From: Streptomyces sp. SAT1
GTDB taxonomy: Bacteria > Actinomycetota > Actinomycetes > Streptomycetales > Streptomycetaceae
Assembly: GCF_001654495.1 (NCBI RefSeq)
Contig: NZ_CP015849.1
Coordinates: 1,874,501-1,938,500 of the forward strand
Length of the DNA stretch: 64,000 nucleotides
Direction of reading: 5' to 3'
Shown here: positions 52,535 through 61,821 of the stretch, one piece after another
How the letters are laid out: every line of letters begins with the position of its first letter
Position numbering within the stretch: the stretch's first letter is position 1
Made by a program: the position numbers and the translations under genes
Notes under the pieces: generated by a model
Database searches by the model: none
The model's input: only the letters and a program-made list of their open reading frames with translations
What the model was told of the DNA's origin: nothing

Positions 52535-53728
52535 GTGGATCTGCTCGACCTCGTGCTGCTGCTGGTCATCGTGTTGTACGCGGCGTCCGGCTACCGGCGC
52601 GGTCTGGTGGCCGGCTGTGTCTCGCTGGCCGGTTTCGTGGGCGGCGCGGCCGTCGGCGTCTGGGTGCTGCCGTGGGTGATGGACCTGGTCACGCGCGGGA
52701 GTACGGCGGCGACGGTGACCGCCGTGGTCACGGTCCTGGTGCCCGCGGTCGCCGGGCACGAACTGGCGGGGCGCCTCGCGCTGCGGCTGCGGAGCCGGCT
52801 GGAGGGCGCCGGTGGCGGCTCGCTGCGGGCGGCCGACGGGATCGGCGGGGCCGCCGCCAACGCGGTGGCGGTGCTGATCGTGGCCTGGGTGGCGGCGAGC
52901 GTCCTGGGCGCCTCCTCCTCCCCCCTGGTGACGACGGCGATACGGGACTCGAAGCTGCTGGGCGCGGTGCAGGACGCGATGCCGGACACCACCCCGGCCT
53001 GGTTCTCGCGGGCCACCTCCGCGCTGACCGAGGCGGGCTTCCCGCAGGTCTTCAACCCGTTCGAGAACGAACCGGCGGCCGGTGTCGCCCGGCCCTCCGG
53101 GGACAGCGTCACGGCGAGCGCGACGAACGCCGCCCGGCTCAGCACGGTGAAGATCGAGGGCTCGTCGGGCGACCAGGGCCGCGAGGGCAGCGGCTTCGTG
53201 TTCGCGCGCCAGCGCGTGATGACCAACGCGCACGTGGTGGCGGGCATCGACACCCCGTACGTGCAGATCGGCGGCGTCGGGCACACGTACGCCGCGCGGG
53301 TGGTCCTGTTCGACCCGGACCGGGACGTGGCCGTGCTCTACGTCCCCGGGCTGCGCGCCCCCGTGCTGCGGTTCGACGACACCGCCGGGCGCGGCGACGC
53401 GGCCGTGGTCGCCGGCTATCCGCAGGACGGCGGCCTCGACCTCCAGGCGGCGACGGTGGCGAACCGGATCCGGGCCACCGGCCGGAACATCTACAACGAC
53501 GCCTCCGTCACCCGGGAGATCTACTCGATCCGCTCCACGGTCCGGCCGGGCAACTCCGGCGGCCCGCTGCTGACCACGGACGGCCGGGTCTACGGCATGG
53601 TGTTCGCCCGTTCCACCTCGGACGCCGAGACGGGGTACGCGCTGACCGCCGCCGAGGTCGCCGCGGACGCGCGGCGGGCGGCGGCCGCCACGGCGGCGGT
53701 GGACACGGGCCGGCTCGTCGCCGCCTGA
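52535..53728 (+). CDS. MarP-like membrane serine protease (CvpA + trypsin-like)
   Basis: 397 residues from GTG 52535, set by GAAAGG at 52521-52526 (8-base gap). N-terminal CvpA-type module of four membrane helices (about 3-18, 25-50, 57-75, 105-125). The extracytoplasmic S1C protease domain (about 195-395) has His233 (TNAHVV), Asp264 (DPDRDVAVLYV) and Ser341 (PGNSGGPLL). This plan is that of MarP, the acid-resistance protease of mycobacteria that cleaves a peptidoglycan hydrolase. The amidase gene lies divergent next door, a suggestive pairing. Starts about 195 bases from the amidase start. Confidence 0.9.
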   Translation: MDLLDLVLLLVIVLYAASGYRRGLVAGCVSLAGFVGGAAVGVWVLPWVMDLVTRGSTAATVTAVVTVLVPAVAGHELAGRLALRLRSRLEGAGGGSLRAADGIGGAAANAVAVLIVAWVAASVLGASSSPLVTTAIRDSKLLGAVQDAMPDTTPAWFSRATSALTEAGFPQVFNPFENEPAAGVARPSGDSVTASATNAARLSTVKIEGSSGDQGREGSGFVFARQRVMTNAHVVAGIDTPYVQIGGVGHTYAARVVLFDPDRDVAVLYVPGLRAPVLRFDDTAGRGDAAVVAGYPQDGGLDLQAATVANRIRATGRNIYNDASVTREIYSIRSTVRPGNSGGPLLTTDGRVYGMVFARSTSDAETGYALTAAEVAADARRAAAATAAVDTGRLVAA

Positions 53729-53748
53729 GGCACCGGGCCGCGTGCGGC

Positions 53749-54342
53749 TCAGACCAGCGGACGGCCCATCAGGACGTCGTCGACATAGGCGCCGTCCAGG
53801 AAGAACTCCCCGGGCTGGACGCCCTCCACGACGAAGCCCTCGGACTCGTAGAGCCTGCGGGCGGGGGTGTTGGGGCCCAGGACGCGCAGGGTGATGCGGC
53901 GGGCGCCGAGGCGGCGGGCCTCCTCGACGGCGGCGCGCACCAGGGCGCGGCCCGTTCCGGCGCCGCGGGCCTCCTCGGCGACGGCGAGGCCGCGTATCTG
54001 CTGGACGTGCGTGTTGGCGGCCAGTTCGGTGGGGTGGCCGAGGCGGACGTAGCCGACCGGGCGGCCGTCGAGTTCGGCGACCAGGTGGTGGTCCGGTCCG
54101 GTGCGTTCGGTGAAGAACGGCGGGTACGGCTCCTCGGGGCGCGGCTGCACCGAGTGCAGCGGGGACCAGGTGGCCCCGTCGAGCCGGGCCAGGGCCTCTT
54201 CGTCCGCCGCTCGGGCCCGGCGGATGCGCGGGGCGGCCGGGGGCGTGTGGGGGGCGGCGCCGGGCGCGGGGACGGCGCCGTCGGATATGCGGGTGCTGTC
54301 GGTGCTGTCTGTGCTGTCTGTGCTGTCTGTGCTGTCGGGCAT
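53749..54342 (-). CDS. GNAT-family N-acetyltransferase
   Basis: 197 residues from ATG 54342. Residues 1-17 are MPDSTDSTDSTDSTDST, encoded by five copies of a 9-bp repeat. Residues about 38-195 are the GNAT fold: RIRRARAADEEALARLDG, HHLVAELDGRPVGYVRLGHP, the acetyl-CoA loop RGLAVAEEARGAGTGRALVRAAVEEARRLGARRITLRVLGPN, and ARRLYESEGFVVEGVQPGEFFLDG. Substrate unknown. Its stop is 18 bases from that of the convergent protease gene. A TIGR01777 gene starts divergently 95 bases upstream. Confidence 0.88.
   Translation of the reverse strand: MPDSTDSTDSTDSTDSTRISDGAVPAPGAAPHTPPAAPRIRRARAADEEALARLDGATWSPLHSVQPRPEEPYPPFFTERTGPDHHLVAELDGRPVGYVRLGHPTELAANTHVQQIRGLAVAEEARGAGTGRALVRAAVEEARRLGARRITLRVLGPNTPARRLYESEGFVVEGVQPGEFFLDGAYVDDVLMGRPLV
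54292..54336. repeat. 9-bp tandem repeat in the acetyltransferase N-terminus
   Basis: Five copies of a (G/T)GTGCTGTC unit in tandem, encoding Ser-Thr-Asp triplets. The unit is a multiple of three and close to the start codon, so copy-number change would vary the tail without frameshift. Confidence 0.9.
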
Positions 54343-54436
54343 GGGGGCACTGTAGGGGCGGCCCGGGTGGCTGTCCCGGGGATTTCCGTGGCGGGGCGCG
54401 GGGGTGGGAGGGGCACGCCGGGGCAGGATGGGGCGC

Positions 54437-55333
54437 ATGGAACGTTCACGCATCGCGGTGGCCGGGGCGTCCGGTCTGATCGGCAGCGCGCTGGTGCGGT
54501 CCCTGACCGCCGACGGGCACGAGGTGGTGCGTCTGGTGCGCCGGCCGGTGCGCGGCGCGGACGAGGTCCGCTGGGACCCGGAGCGGCAGTACGTGGACAC
54601 GGCGGGGCTCATCGGCTGCGACGCGGTGGTCGACCTGGCGGGCGCCGGGGTCGGCGACCATCGCTGGACGGACGCGTACAAGCGGACGCTGCGCGACAGC
54701 CGCGTGCTCGGCACGGCGGCGCTGGCCGAGGCCGCCGCCGCCCTGGACACCCCGCCGCGGGTCTTCGTCGGCGGCAGCGCGATCGGCTTCTACGGCGACA
54801 CGGGCGGGACGGCCGTGGACGAGGACGCGCCGCCCGGCGACGGGTTCCTGGCCGCGCTGTGCGTGGAGTGGGAGGAGGCGGCGGCCGCGGCGCAGGAGGC
54901 GGGCGTGCGGACGGTGTTCGCGCGCACCGGTCTGGTGGTGGCCCGTGAGGGCGGCGCGTGGGGGAGGCTGTTCCCGCTGTTCAGGGCCGGGCTCGGCGGG
55001 CGGATGGGCGACGGGCGGCAGTACTGGTCGTTCATCGCGCTGCACGACGAGGTGGCGGCGCTGCGGCATCTCATCGACACCGAGTCGCTGTCCGGGCCGG
55101 TCAATCTGACCGCGCCCGAGCCGCTGACGAACCGTGAGATCACCGCGGCGATGGCCCGGGTGCTGCACCGGCCCGCGCTGCTGCCGGTCCCGGCGCCGGT
55201 GCTGCGGGCCGCGCTCGGGGAGATGGCCGGGGACGTGCTGGGCAGCGCGCGGGTGCTGCCGCGGCGGCTGCTGGAGTCCGGGTTCGTGTTCGCCTTCCCC
55301 GGGATCGAGGACGCGGTGCGGGCGGCGCTGTGA
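54437..55333 (+). CDS. TIGR01777-family epimerase/SDR protein
   Basis: 298 residues from ATG 54437 (MERSRIAVAGASGLIGSALVRSL). NAD(P)-binding GASGLIGSAL at the N-terminus, DEVRWDPERQYVDTAGLIGCDAVVDLAGAGVGDHRWTDAYKRTLRDSR, SAIGFYGDTGGTAVDEDAPPGDGFLA and the ALHDEVAALRHLID segment are the family hallmarks. Related to the YfcH and SDR39U1 proteins. Cytoplasmic; substrate unknown. The gene stands alone. Confidence 0.92.
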   Translation: MERSRIAVAGASGLIGSALVRSLTADGHEVVRLVRRPVRGADEVRWDPERQYVDTAGLIGCDAVVDLAGAGVGDHRWTDAYKRTLRDSRVLGTAALAEAAAALDTPPRVFVGGSAIGFYGDTGGTAVDEDAPPGDGFLAALCVEWEEAAAAAQEAGVRTVFARTGLVVAREGGAWGRLFPLFRAGLGGRMGDGRQYWSFIALHDEVAALRHLIDTESLSGPVNLTAPEPLTNREITAAMARVLHRPALLPVPAPVLRAALGEMAGDVLGSARVLPRRLLESGFVFAFPGIEDAVRAAL

Positions 55334-55773
55334 GGACACCGTCCTGGGGGCGGAGGCCGCTCCGCGCGCGGTCCCGCGGACGGGACGTCCGGGTCCCGTA
55401 GGCGGCCGCGCCGGGAGCCGCCGGGAGCCGCCGGAAGTCGCCGGGAGTGGCGGGTCGCGGGCGCGGCGCCGGGGCGGCGCCGGGGCGGGCGCGGCCGTGG
55501 TGCGGGGAGAGGCGTACGGGCGGCCGTGGTGCGGGGAGGGACGTACGGGAGGCGGTGGGCGCGGTGGGGCGGGCGGGGTGGGCCGGGGGGCGGTGTCCTC
55601 GGGGCGGGCGCCGTGCGCGTACGGCCGTATGCGACCGCCGTGCGACCGTGCCCTGTCCATGCGCGACTGTCCCTGACCGGACGGCGCCCTAATCTCGTGC
55701 CGAACTCGGGTATTCCTCAAGCCGGTCGAGGGCATCACCGCCCCACCGGTCGCGCAACCTCGAGGAGGGGCAC
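55334..55773. other. intergenic region with tandem repeat
   Basis: No convincing gene. It includes a 29-bp tandem repeat (55492-55549) and, further right, the probable promoter of the oxidoreductase gene. The ribosome-binding site GAGGAGGGG (55761-55769) is very strong. Confidence 0.5.
55492..55549. repeat. 29-bp tandem repeat
   Basis: Two copies (55492-55520, 55521-55549) beginning CGGCCGTGGTGCGGGGAG and ending GTACGGG, with two differing positions. Confidence 0.88.
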
Positions 55774-57255
55774 GTGCTTGAGCCCGCGTACCAGGTGGAT
55801 GTCGTGGTGGTGGGAGCCGGGGTCGCCGGACTCTCCGCGGCACATCGGCTGACCAGCGCAGGAGTGACGACAGTGGTCCTGGAGGCCGCCCCCTTCGTGG
55901 GCGGTCGCATGGCGACGGAGAAGATCGACGGGTTCCGGCTCGACCGGATCGGGCAGCCGCTGTTCACGTCGTATCCCCAACTGGCCCGCAGCCCCGGGCT
56001 GGACGCGCTCGTGCTGCGTCCCTTCGCGCCGGGGGTCCTGCTGCACCACGACGGGCGGCGCCACCGGGCGGGTGCCCCGGCGGGCGGCGGAAGCGCGCGG
56101 AGCGCACTGCATGCCGTGCGCGCCCTGGCGAGCGCCCCCCGTTCCGCGGCGCTGCCCGGCGGCCGGGGCGTCCGTGCCCTGCGCCCCGTGCCGCCGCCGC
56201 GGTCCCGGGCGGCCCGGCCCGACGACTTCGCCGCGCCCGGCTCCGCGGCGCCGGCCCGGCCCGGCCGCTTCGCACCGGCGGCCGACCGCGCCCAGCCCTT
56301 CGGCATCGGCACCCCGCTGCGGGTGCGCGCCGCCCTGGCCCGGATCGCCGCCACCCCGGTCGAACGCCTCCTGGCCCGCCCGGACGTGCCCGCGGCCCAG
56401 GCCCTAGCGGAGCGCGGGCTGCCCGCCCGCACCGTCGACGGCTTCCTGCGGCCGCTGCTGTCCGCGCTGCTGTTCGACCCGGACCTCACCACGTCCAGCC
56501 GCTGCGCCGACCTGGCGCTGCGCGCCTTCGCCACCGGGCGGCTGTGCCTGCCGGAGGGCGGCGCGGAGGTGCTGCCGGAACTCCTCGCGAGCACGCTGCC
56601 GCCGGGCACCGTGCGCACCGGCGTGCGGGTCACCTCCGTGTCCACCAACACGGTGGCCACGGCCGAGCACGGCGAGATCCGCTGCCACGCGGTGCTGGTG
56701 GCCACCGGCGCGCGGACCGCCGCCACGCTGCTGCCCGGACTGCGGGTCCCCGGCTTCCACCCGGTGACCGTGGTGCACCACACCACGGACGAGCCGCCCG
56801 AGACGGGCGCGCACCTGCTGCTCGACGCGGAGCGGGGCGGGCCGGTCGCGCACACGGCCGTGGTGAGCCGCGTGGACCCGTCCCGCGCCCCGGCCGGGCG
56901 CGCCCTGGTCTCCTCCACGGTCCTGGGCACGCCCTCGGCCGACGTCGACACCGCCGTACGCCGTCATCTGGCCCGCCTCTACGGCACCTCGACCGACCGC
57001 TGGGAGACGCTCGCCGTCCACCACCACGCAGAGGCGGTGCCCGCGATGGGCGCGCCGCACGATCTGCGGCGGCCGGTGCGGCTGCTCGCCGGCCTCTACG
57101 TCTGCGGCGACCACCGCGACACCAGCACCCTCCAGGGCGCCCTGCACTCGGCCCACCGCGCCGCCGCCGCGATCCTCGCCGACCTCGGCACGGGCCGCCC
57201 GATGCACAGCGCGGATCCCCTCCCGACGACTACGCCACGGGCGGCGGCGGCCTGA
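55774..57255 (+). CDS. FAD/NAD-dependent amine-oxidase-type oxidoreductase
   Basis: 493 residues from GTG 55774, after the strong GAGGAGGGG. Rossmann GxGxxG motif near the N-terminus (VVVGAGVAGLSAAHRL), EAAPFVGGRMATEKIDGFRLDRIGQPLF (the GGR motif of FAD amine-oxidase-like flavoproteins), SALLFDPDLTTSSRCADLALRAFATGRLCLPEGGAEVLPE, and a C-terminal FAD site LYVCGDHRDTSTLQGALHSAHRAAA. The internal section about residues 105-175 is Arg/Pro/Ala-rich and low complexity, an extension not seen in typical homologues. Cytoplasmic; substrate unknown. Confidence 0.88.
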   Translation: MLEPAYQVDVVVVGAGVAGLSAAHRLTSAGVTTVVLEAAPFVGGRMATEKIDGFRLDRIGQPLFTSYPQLARSPGLDALVLRPFAPGVLLHHDGRRHRAGAPAGGGSARSALHAVRALASAPRSAALPGGRGVRALRPVPPPRSRAARPDDFAAPGSAAPARPGRFAPAADRAQPFGIGTPLRVRAALARIAATPVERLLARPDVPAAQALAERGLPARTVDGFLRPLLSALLFDPDLTTSSRCADLALRAFATGRLCLPEGGAEVLPELLASTLPPGTVRTGVRVTSVSTNTVATAEHGEIRCHAVLVATGARTAATLLPGLRVPGFHPVTVVHHTTDEPPETGAHLLLDAERGGPVAHTAVVSRVDPSRAPAGRALVSSTVLGTPSADVDTAVRRHLARLYGTSTDRWETLAVHHHAEAVPAMGAPHDLRRPVRLLAGLYVCGDHRDTSTLQGALHSAHRAAAAILADLGTGRPMHSADPLPTTTPRAAAA

Positions 57256-57390
57256 GGGGGGTCCCTCCGGGGGTTGCGGGAGGAGACGGGGCCCTCGGGC
57301 GGGGCGGTGGACGGAGGAGGCCCCGGGGAAGGGCCCGGGGAAGGGCCCCCGGGGGCGGGCCCGTGCGGCGGACGGCACGGTGAGCCGTAG

Positions 57391-57498
57391 GCGGGTATGT
57401 CGGAGGCCGACGGGCCGGGGCCGTTGAGCCGGAGGCCGGTACGTCGGAGGCCGACGGGCCGGGGCCGTTGAGCCGGAGGCGGGTACGTCGGAGGCCGG
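57391..57498. repeat. 44-bp tandem repeat (2.4 copies)
   Basis: Copies at 57391-57434 and 57435-57478 followed by a partial third. Units begin GC(G/C)GGTA(T/C)GTCGGAGGCCG and end GTTGAGCCGGAG. Confidence 0.9.
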
Positions 57499-57913
57499 TG
57501 TGGCCCGGGGGGCAAAGCCCGGGTGGCCGGTGGCCCAGAAGCCGGAGCCCTGTGGGCCCGGGGCACCGGCCGGTGGGCCCAGGGTTCTCGCCCCCGCCGC
57601 CCCTTCCCGTCCCGTTCCCAGGGGCTTCGCCCCTTCGACCCCACCGGGGCTCCGCCCCTGGACCCCGCGGGCTCGCCCGAGAGCACCCGGGCCTGCCCCC
57701 TCGGTGGGGGTCAGCGGCGGCCCGCGGGGCCTCCCGAGACCGCCGCCGGCACGACCGGGCGGCCGGGCCGGGGACGGTCACGGCGACGCCGTCCGGTCGG
57801 TGCCGACGGGAGCCGAGCGGTCGGCCGGGCGCGACACGGACGGTGCCGGTGCCGCCCCGGCCGCGAGGACGGCGGCCGGTCCACGCCCGCTCCGCCGAGC
57901 AGGCGGCAGGCAC

Positions 57914-58113
57914 CACCCGCGACCGACAGACGCCCATCACCCACCCCACCCGCGACCAGGCACCACCACGCCGACCCACACGCCCGGCAGCACCCTCACC
58001 CTCCCGGCACCGCCCGCACCCCGATACCCGGCCACACCCGCGACCGACCAGCACCCACCACCCACCCCGCCCGCGACCAGGCACCACCGCGCCGGCCCAC
58101 ACGGCGCGGCAGC
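57914..58113. repeat. direct repeat, 121-base period
   Basis: Two copies (about 57914-57992 and 58035-58113) share CACCCGCGACCGAC, then CACCCACCCC, CGCGACCAGGCACCACC and CGGCAGCACC in order. They sit immediately downstream of the minus-strand regulator gene. Confidence 0.8.
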
Positions 58114-58139
58114 ACCTCCCCCACCGCGCTCCCGGCTTC

Positions 58140-59669
58140 TCAGCCCAGGGACGCCACCTTGTCGCGGTACGTGCGGACCGGGGGCGCGTCCTTGTAGGGC
58201 TCCAGGCGGCGTTCGAAGTCGCGGACGTATTCGTCGGCGCGGACCGAGCGCATGTCGGCCGCCTGGGCGGCGGCCTCGGCGCCCAGGCGGCAGGCCTGTT
58301 CGAGGTCGCCGAGGCCGAGGCGGGCGGTGGCGAGGACGACCCGGCTGAACAGGCGGCTGCGGGCGTACGCCGGGGCGCGCAGCTGGAGGGCGCGTTCGGC
58401 GTGCTGGGCGGCGGCGCGGTACTGCTGGAGGTCCCGGTGGCAGTGCCCCAGTTCGTCGGCGAGCTGTCCCTCGTCGTAGGAGCGCGCCCAGAAGGGGACC
58501 TCGTCGCCGGGCCTGGCCGCCTCCAGGGCGCGTTCGGCGCGGGCCAGCGACGCGGTGCAGGCGCGGACCTCGCCGAGCACCCCGTGCCCGCGTGCCTCGG
58601 CCGCGTGCAGCAGCGCCTGCACGGCGGGCGGCGCGGAGCCGCCGAGGCCCTGCTGCGCCACCCGGGCCAGTTGGACGGCCTCCCGTCCGTGCGCCAGGTA
58701 GACGGCCTGCCGGCTCATGGTGACCAGGACGTAGGCGCCGTAGGCCCGGTCCCCGGCGGCCTGGGCGAGCCGGAGCGCCTGGACGAAGTAGCGCTGGGCG
58801 AGGCCGTGCGCGGCGATGTCGTACGACGTCCAGCCGACGAGCCGGGTGAGGTCGGCCGCCGCCGCGAACAGGCGGCGTCCGGTCTGCTCGCCGTAGCTGC
58901 CGCGCAGCATCGGCTCGCACTCGTGTTCCAGATAGCGCACGAGGGCCTGCCGGGCGTGCCCGCCGCCGTACATGTCGTCGAGGCTGCGGAACAGCTCGCC
59001 CACCGAGCGCAGCGCGGCGATGTCCCCGGGGGTGACCCGCCGGCCGGTTTCCTGCTCGGTCTGGGCCCGCTCGGCCCGACCGCGCTGGCGGGGCACGCCG
59101 GGGACCGGCTGCCCGGCCCCGGCGAGCGGGGGCGCGGGCGGCGGCGCGGGCTGGGACGCGGGCGCGGCGGCCGTACGGCCCTGGGCGGGGACCCGGGGCA
59201 CGGCGGGCTGCTCGGTCCGGGCGACCCGGTCGTCGGCCCGCCCGATCAGCCAGTCGCGGCTGGGCACCACGAGCCCGGCCGGGGTGAAGGCGATCTTGCG
59301 GAGTTCGGCCTGGCTGCCGGAGTCCTTGCGCCACAGCCCGCTGACGATGTCGACGGCCTCCTCGGGGGCCGCGGCGAACTCCAGCCCGGCGTAGACCGGG
59401 GCGCAGGCGTCCAGGCCGAGGTCCTGCGCGGTGAGGCGGCGGCCCAGGCGCCGGGTGAAGACCTCGGCGATGAGGGCGGGGGTGGTCCCTCTGGGCTGCT
59501 GGCCGCGGAGCCAGCGGGTGACCGAGGTCTTGTCGTATCTCAGGTCCAGGCCGTGTTCGAGGCCGAGCTGGTCCACACGACGGGCCAGACCTGCGTTGGA
59601 GAACCCCGCTTCTGCGATGAGCGCGGCGAGCTGGCGGTTGGGGGTGCGCTGCGCGGGTCGTTCCGTCAT
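58140..59669 (-). CDS. transcriptional regulator with N-terminal HTH-like region and TPR-type repeats
   Basis: 509 residues. N-terminal about 1-75 is a helix-turn-helix-like region (NRQLAALIAEAGFSNAGLARRVDQLG...TSVTRWLRGQQPRG). A Pro/Ala/Arg-rich linker follows (about 150-210). The C-terminal half (about 215-505) is a series of TPR-like helical pairs (ARQALVRYLEHECEPML, YFVQALRLAQAAGDRAYGAYVL, EAVQLARVAQQGL, QYRAAAQHAERALQL). Streptomyces has a family of such XRE/TPR-like regulators of development and secondary metabolism, e.g. the NsdA type; specific identity is not claimed. Transcribed convergently with a repeat-rich spacer and divergently from lipB, with about 245 bases between starts. Confidence 0.88.
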   Translation of the reverse strand: MTERPAQRTPNRQLAALIAEAGFSNAGLARRVDQLGLEHGLDLRYDKTSVTRWLRGQQPRGTTPALIAEVFTRRLGRRLTAQDLGLDACAPVYAGLEFAAAPEEAVDIVSGLWRKDSGSQAELRKIAFTPAGLVVPSRDWLIGRADDRVARTEQPAVPRVPAQGRTAAAPASQPAPPPAPPLAGAGQPVPGVPRQRGRAERAQTEQETGRRVTPGDIAALRSVGELFRSLDDMYGGGHARQALVRYLEHECEPMLRGSYGEQTGRRLFAAAADLTRLVGWTSYDIAAHGLAQRYFVQALRLAQAAGDRAYGAYVLVTMSRQAVYLAHGREAVQLARVAQQGLGGSAPPAVQALLHAAEARGHGVLGEVRACTASLARAERALEAARPGDEVPFWARSYDEGQLADELGHCHRDLQQYRAAAQHAERALQLRAPAYARSRLFSRVVLATARLGLGDLEQACRLGAEAAAQAADMRSVRADEYVRDFERRLEPYKDAPPVRTYRDKVASLG

Positions 59670-59913
59670 CTGCGGTGCGGTCTCCTGCCTTTCGGGCCCG
59701 CACGCGGGTGCGTGGTGCCCGGATTGCCTGTGAGCAGCCCTTATGGCCTCATGAACGGCGCGAATGTAGCGGAGAGTGAGCAGCCGACCGCGCTCTTCGG
59801 CATCTATTCATCCGATCGTGTGAGGATTGCCCGCGCGGCTGACGCGTGGCGGCCGGACGTACAGTGGCGTGGGCGCATGACGTGCCTGACGACCTTCCAG
59901 GGAGGCGCTTGCC

Positions 59914-60714
59914 GTGAGTGAGGTGCGGTTCGTCCGCAGGGGATTCGGTGCCGAGGCCGTGGACTACCAGGAGGCCTGGGACGAGCAGCGGCGGGTGCAC
60001 GCGGCCCGGTTCGCGGACGAGATCCCCGACACCGTGCTGCTGCTGGAGCACCCGCCCGTGTACACGGCGGGCCGGCGCACCCAGGACAGCGAGCGCCCGC
60101 TCGACGGCACCCCCGTCGTCGACGTGGACCGCGGCGGCAAGATCACCTGGCACGGCCCCGGACAGCTGGTCGGCTACCCGATCCAGAAGCTGCCCCGCCC
60201 GGTGGACGTGGTGGCGCACGTGCGGCGCCTGGAGGAGGCGCTGATCCGCACCTGCGCGGAGTTCGGCCTGGAGACCACCCGGGTCGAGGGCCGCAGCGGG
60301 GTGTGGGTGCTCGGCGACCCGGTCGAGCTGCGGCCCGCGCTCGGCGGCCTCTCCCTCGACTTCGACCCGCGGCTGGCCGACGAGGAGTTCGACCCCCGGC
60401 TGAACGGTCCCGAGTACGCGCCCTCCAACGCCGGCCAGCGCCGCGAGGACCGGAAGATCGCCGCCATCGGCATCCGGGTGGCCAAGGGCGTCACGATGCA
60501 CGGCTTCGCCCTGAACGTGAATCCGGACAACAAGTGGTTCGACAAGATCATCCCCTGCGGGATCCGGGACGCGGGCGTCGCCTCGCTCGCGGGCGAGCTG
60601 GGCCGGGACGTCACCATCGCCGAGGTGCTGCCCGTGGTCGAGCGGCATCTGCGGGACGTCCTGGAGAACGCCGACCTCAGGCCGCGCGCGGTCGAGAGGA
60701 CGGCGGCCGTCTGA
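59914..60714 (+). CDS. lipB: octanoyltransferase LipB
   Basis: 266 residues. Transfers octanoate from acyl carrier protein to the lipoyl-domain lysine, making the substrate of LipA. Features: [32 protein letters not shown], catalytic Lys181 in [11 protein letters not shown] and Cys215 in [11 protein letters not shown]. An insertion of about 40 residues at 134-178 ([12 protein letters not shown]... [17 protein letters not shown]) separates the two halves and makes it longer than typical LipB. GTG start with GGGAGG at 59900-59905. lipA follows 141 bases downstream. Confidence 0.96.
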   Translation: MSEVRFVRRGFGAEAVDYQEAWDEQRRVHAARFADEIPDTVLLLEHPPVYTAGRRTQDSERPLDGTPVVDVDRGGKITWHGPGQLVGYPIQKLPRPVDVVAHVRRLEEALIRTCAEFGLETTRVEGRSGVWVLGDPVELRPALGGLSLDFDPRLADEEFDPRLNGPEYAPSNAGQRREDRKIAAIGIRVAKGVTMHGFALNVNPDNKWFDKIIPCGIRDAGVASLAGELGRDVTIAEVLPVVERHLRDVLENADLRPRAVERTAAV

Positions 60715-60855
60715 CGGCGCGGTCCGGCGGACCCGCGGCACTCGCCCGGCGACGGGAATGATCTCCGCGGGTCGAAGGTTGGCCTCACCGACAGGGCGCA
60801 AGGAACACGGGCGTACGCTGGGTACGCCGAAGAATCGAAGTTACAGGGAGCCGAT

Positions 60856-61821
60856 GTGTCCGCAGTCGCACCCGACGGACGCAAGTTGCTGCGCCTGGAG
60901 GTCCGCAACAGCCAGACCCCCATCGAGCGCAAGCCCGAGTGGATCAAGACCCGGGCGAAAATGGGTCCCGAGTACACGAAGATGCAGAACCTCGTGAAGA
61001 GCGAGGGCCTGCACACGGTCTGCCAGGAAGCCGGCTGCCCGAACATCTACGAGTGCTGGGAGGACCGCGAGGCGACCTTCCTCATCGGCGGCGACCAGTG
61101 CACCCGGCGCTGCGACTTCTGCCAGATCGACACGGGCAAGCCCGAGGCGCTGGACCGCGACGAGCCGCGCCGCGTGGGCGAGTCCGTGGTCACCATGGAC
61201 CTGAACTACGCCACCATCACCGGCGTCGCCCGCGACGACCTGGCGGACGGCGGCGCCTGGCTGTACGCCGAGACCGTGCGCCAGATCCACGCGCAGACGG
61301 CGGAGCGCGAGGGCGGCCGGACCAAGGTCGAGCTGCTCGCCCCCGACTTCAACGCGGTCCCCGAGCAGCTCGCCGAGGTGTTCGAGTCCCGGCCCGAGGT
61401 CTTCGCGCACAACGTCGAGACGGTCCCGCGGATCTTCAAGCGGATCCGCCCCGGCTTCCGCTACGAGCGCTCCCTGAAGGTCATCACCGAGGCCCGCGAC
61501 TTCGGCCTGGTGACCAAGTCCAACCTCATCCTCGGCATGGGCGAGACCCGCGAGGAGGTCGTCGAGGCGCTGAAGCAGCTGCACGAGGCGGGCTGCGAGC
61601 TGGTCACCATCACGCAGTACCTGCGCCCGAGCGTGCGCCACCACCCGGTGGAGCGCTGGGTCAAGCCGCAGGAGTTCGTGGAGCTGAAGGAGGAGGCCGA
61701 GCGGATCGGCTTCTCGGGCGTGATGTCCGGGCCGCTGGTACGGTCCTCCTACCGCGCCGGGCGGCTGTACCAGATGGCGATCGAGAAGCGGGGCGCCTTC
61801 GTCGCCGCGCAGGCCGTCTGA
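60856..61821 (+). CDS. lipA: lipoyl synthase LipA
   Basis: 321 residues. Radical-SAM enzyme that inserts two sulfurs into protein-bound octanoate. The auxiliary cluster cysteines are Cys56, Cys61 and Cys67 ([14 protein letters not shown]) and the radical-SAM CxxxCxxC is Cys82, Cys86 and Cys89 (CTRRCDFCQ). Further family features: [14 protein letters not shown] [56 protein letters not shown] and [15 protein letters not shown] start after GGGAG. Its sulfurated product is needed by the E2 subunit encoded at 43840. Confidence 0.97.
   Translation: MSAVAPDGRKLLRLEVRNSQTPIERKPEWIKTRAKMGPEYTKMQNLVKSEGLHTVCQEAGCPNIYECWEDREATFLIGGDQCTRRCDFCQIDTGKPEALDRDEPRRVGESVVTMDLNYATITGVARDDLADGGAWLYAETVRQIHAQTAEREGGRTKVELLAPDFNAVPEQLAEVFESRPEVFAHNVETVPRIFKRIRPGFRYERSLKVITEARDFGLVTKSNLILGMGETREEVVEALKQLHEAGCELVTITQYLRPSVRHHPVERWVKPQEFVELKEEAERIGFSGVMSGPLVRSSYRAGRLYQMAIEKRGAFVAAQAV

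Larger units (their letters stand above)
57256..58139. other. long non-coding region with several repeat families
   Basis: About 880 bases with no believable gene. It contains a 44-bp tandem repeat at 57391-57498, the hairpin GGGGCTTCGCCCC at 57621-57633 with GGGGCTCCGCCCCTGGACCCC-type sequence at 57646-57667 (a common Streptomyces intergenic motif), and a 121-bp-period direct repeat at 57914-58113. Long open frames on both strands come from composition. Confidence 0.55.

Noticed and set aside
57391..58113. CRISPR-like array
   Set aside because: The repeats are tandem without unique spacers of constant length, few in number and G+C-rich; no cas genes are present.
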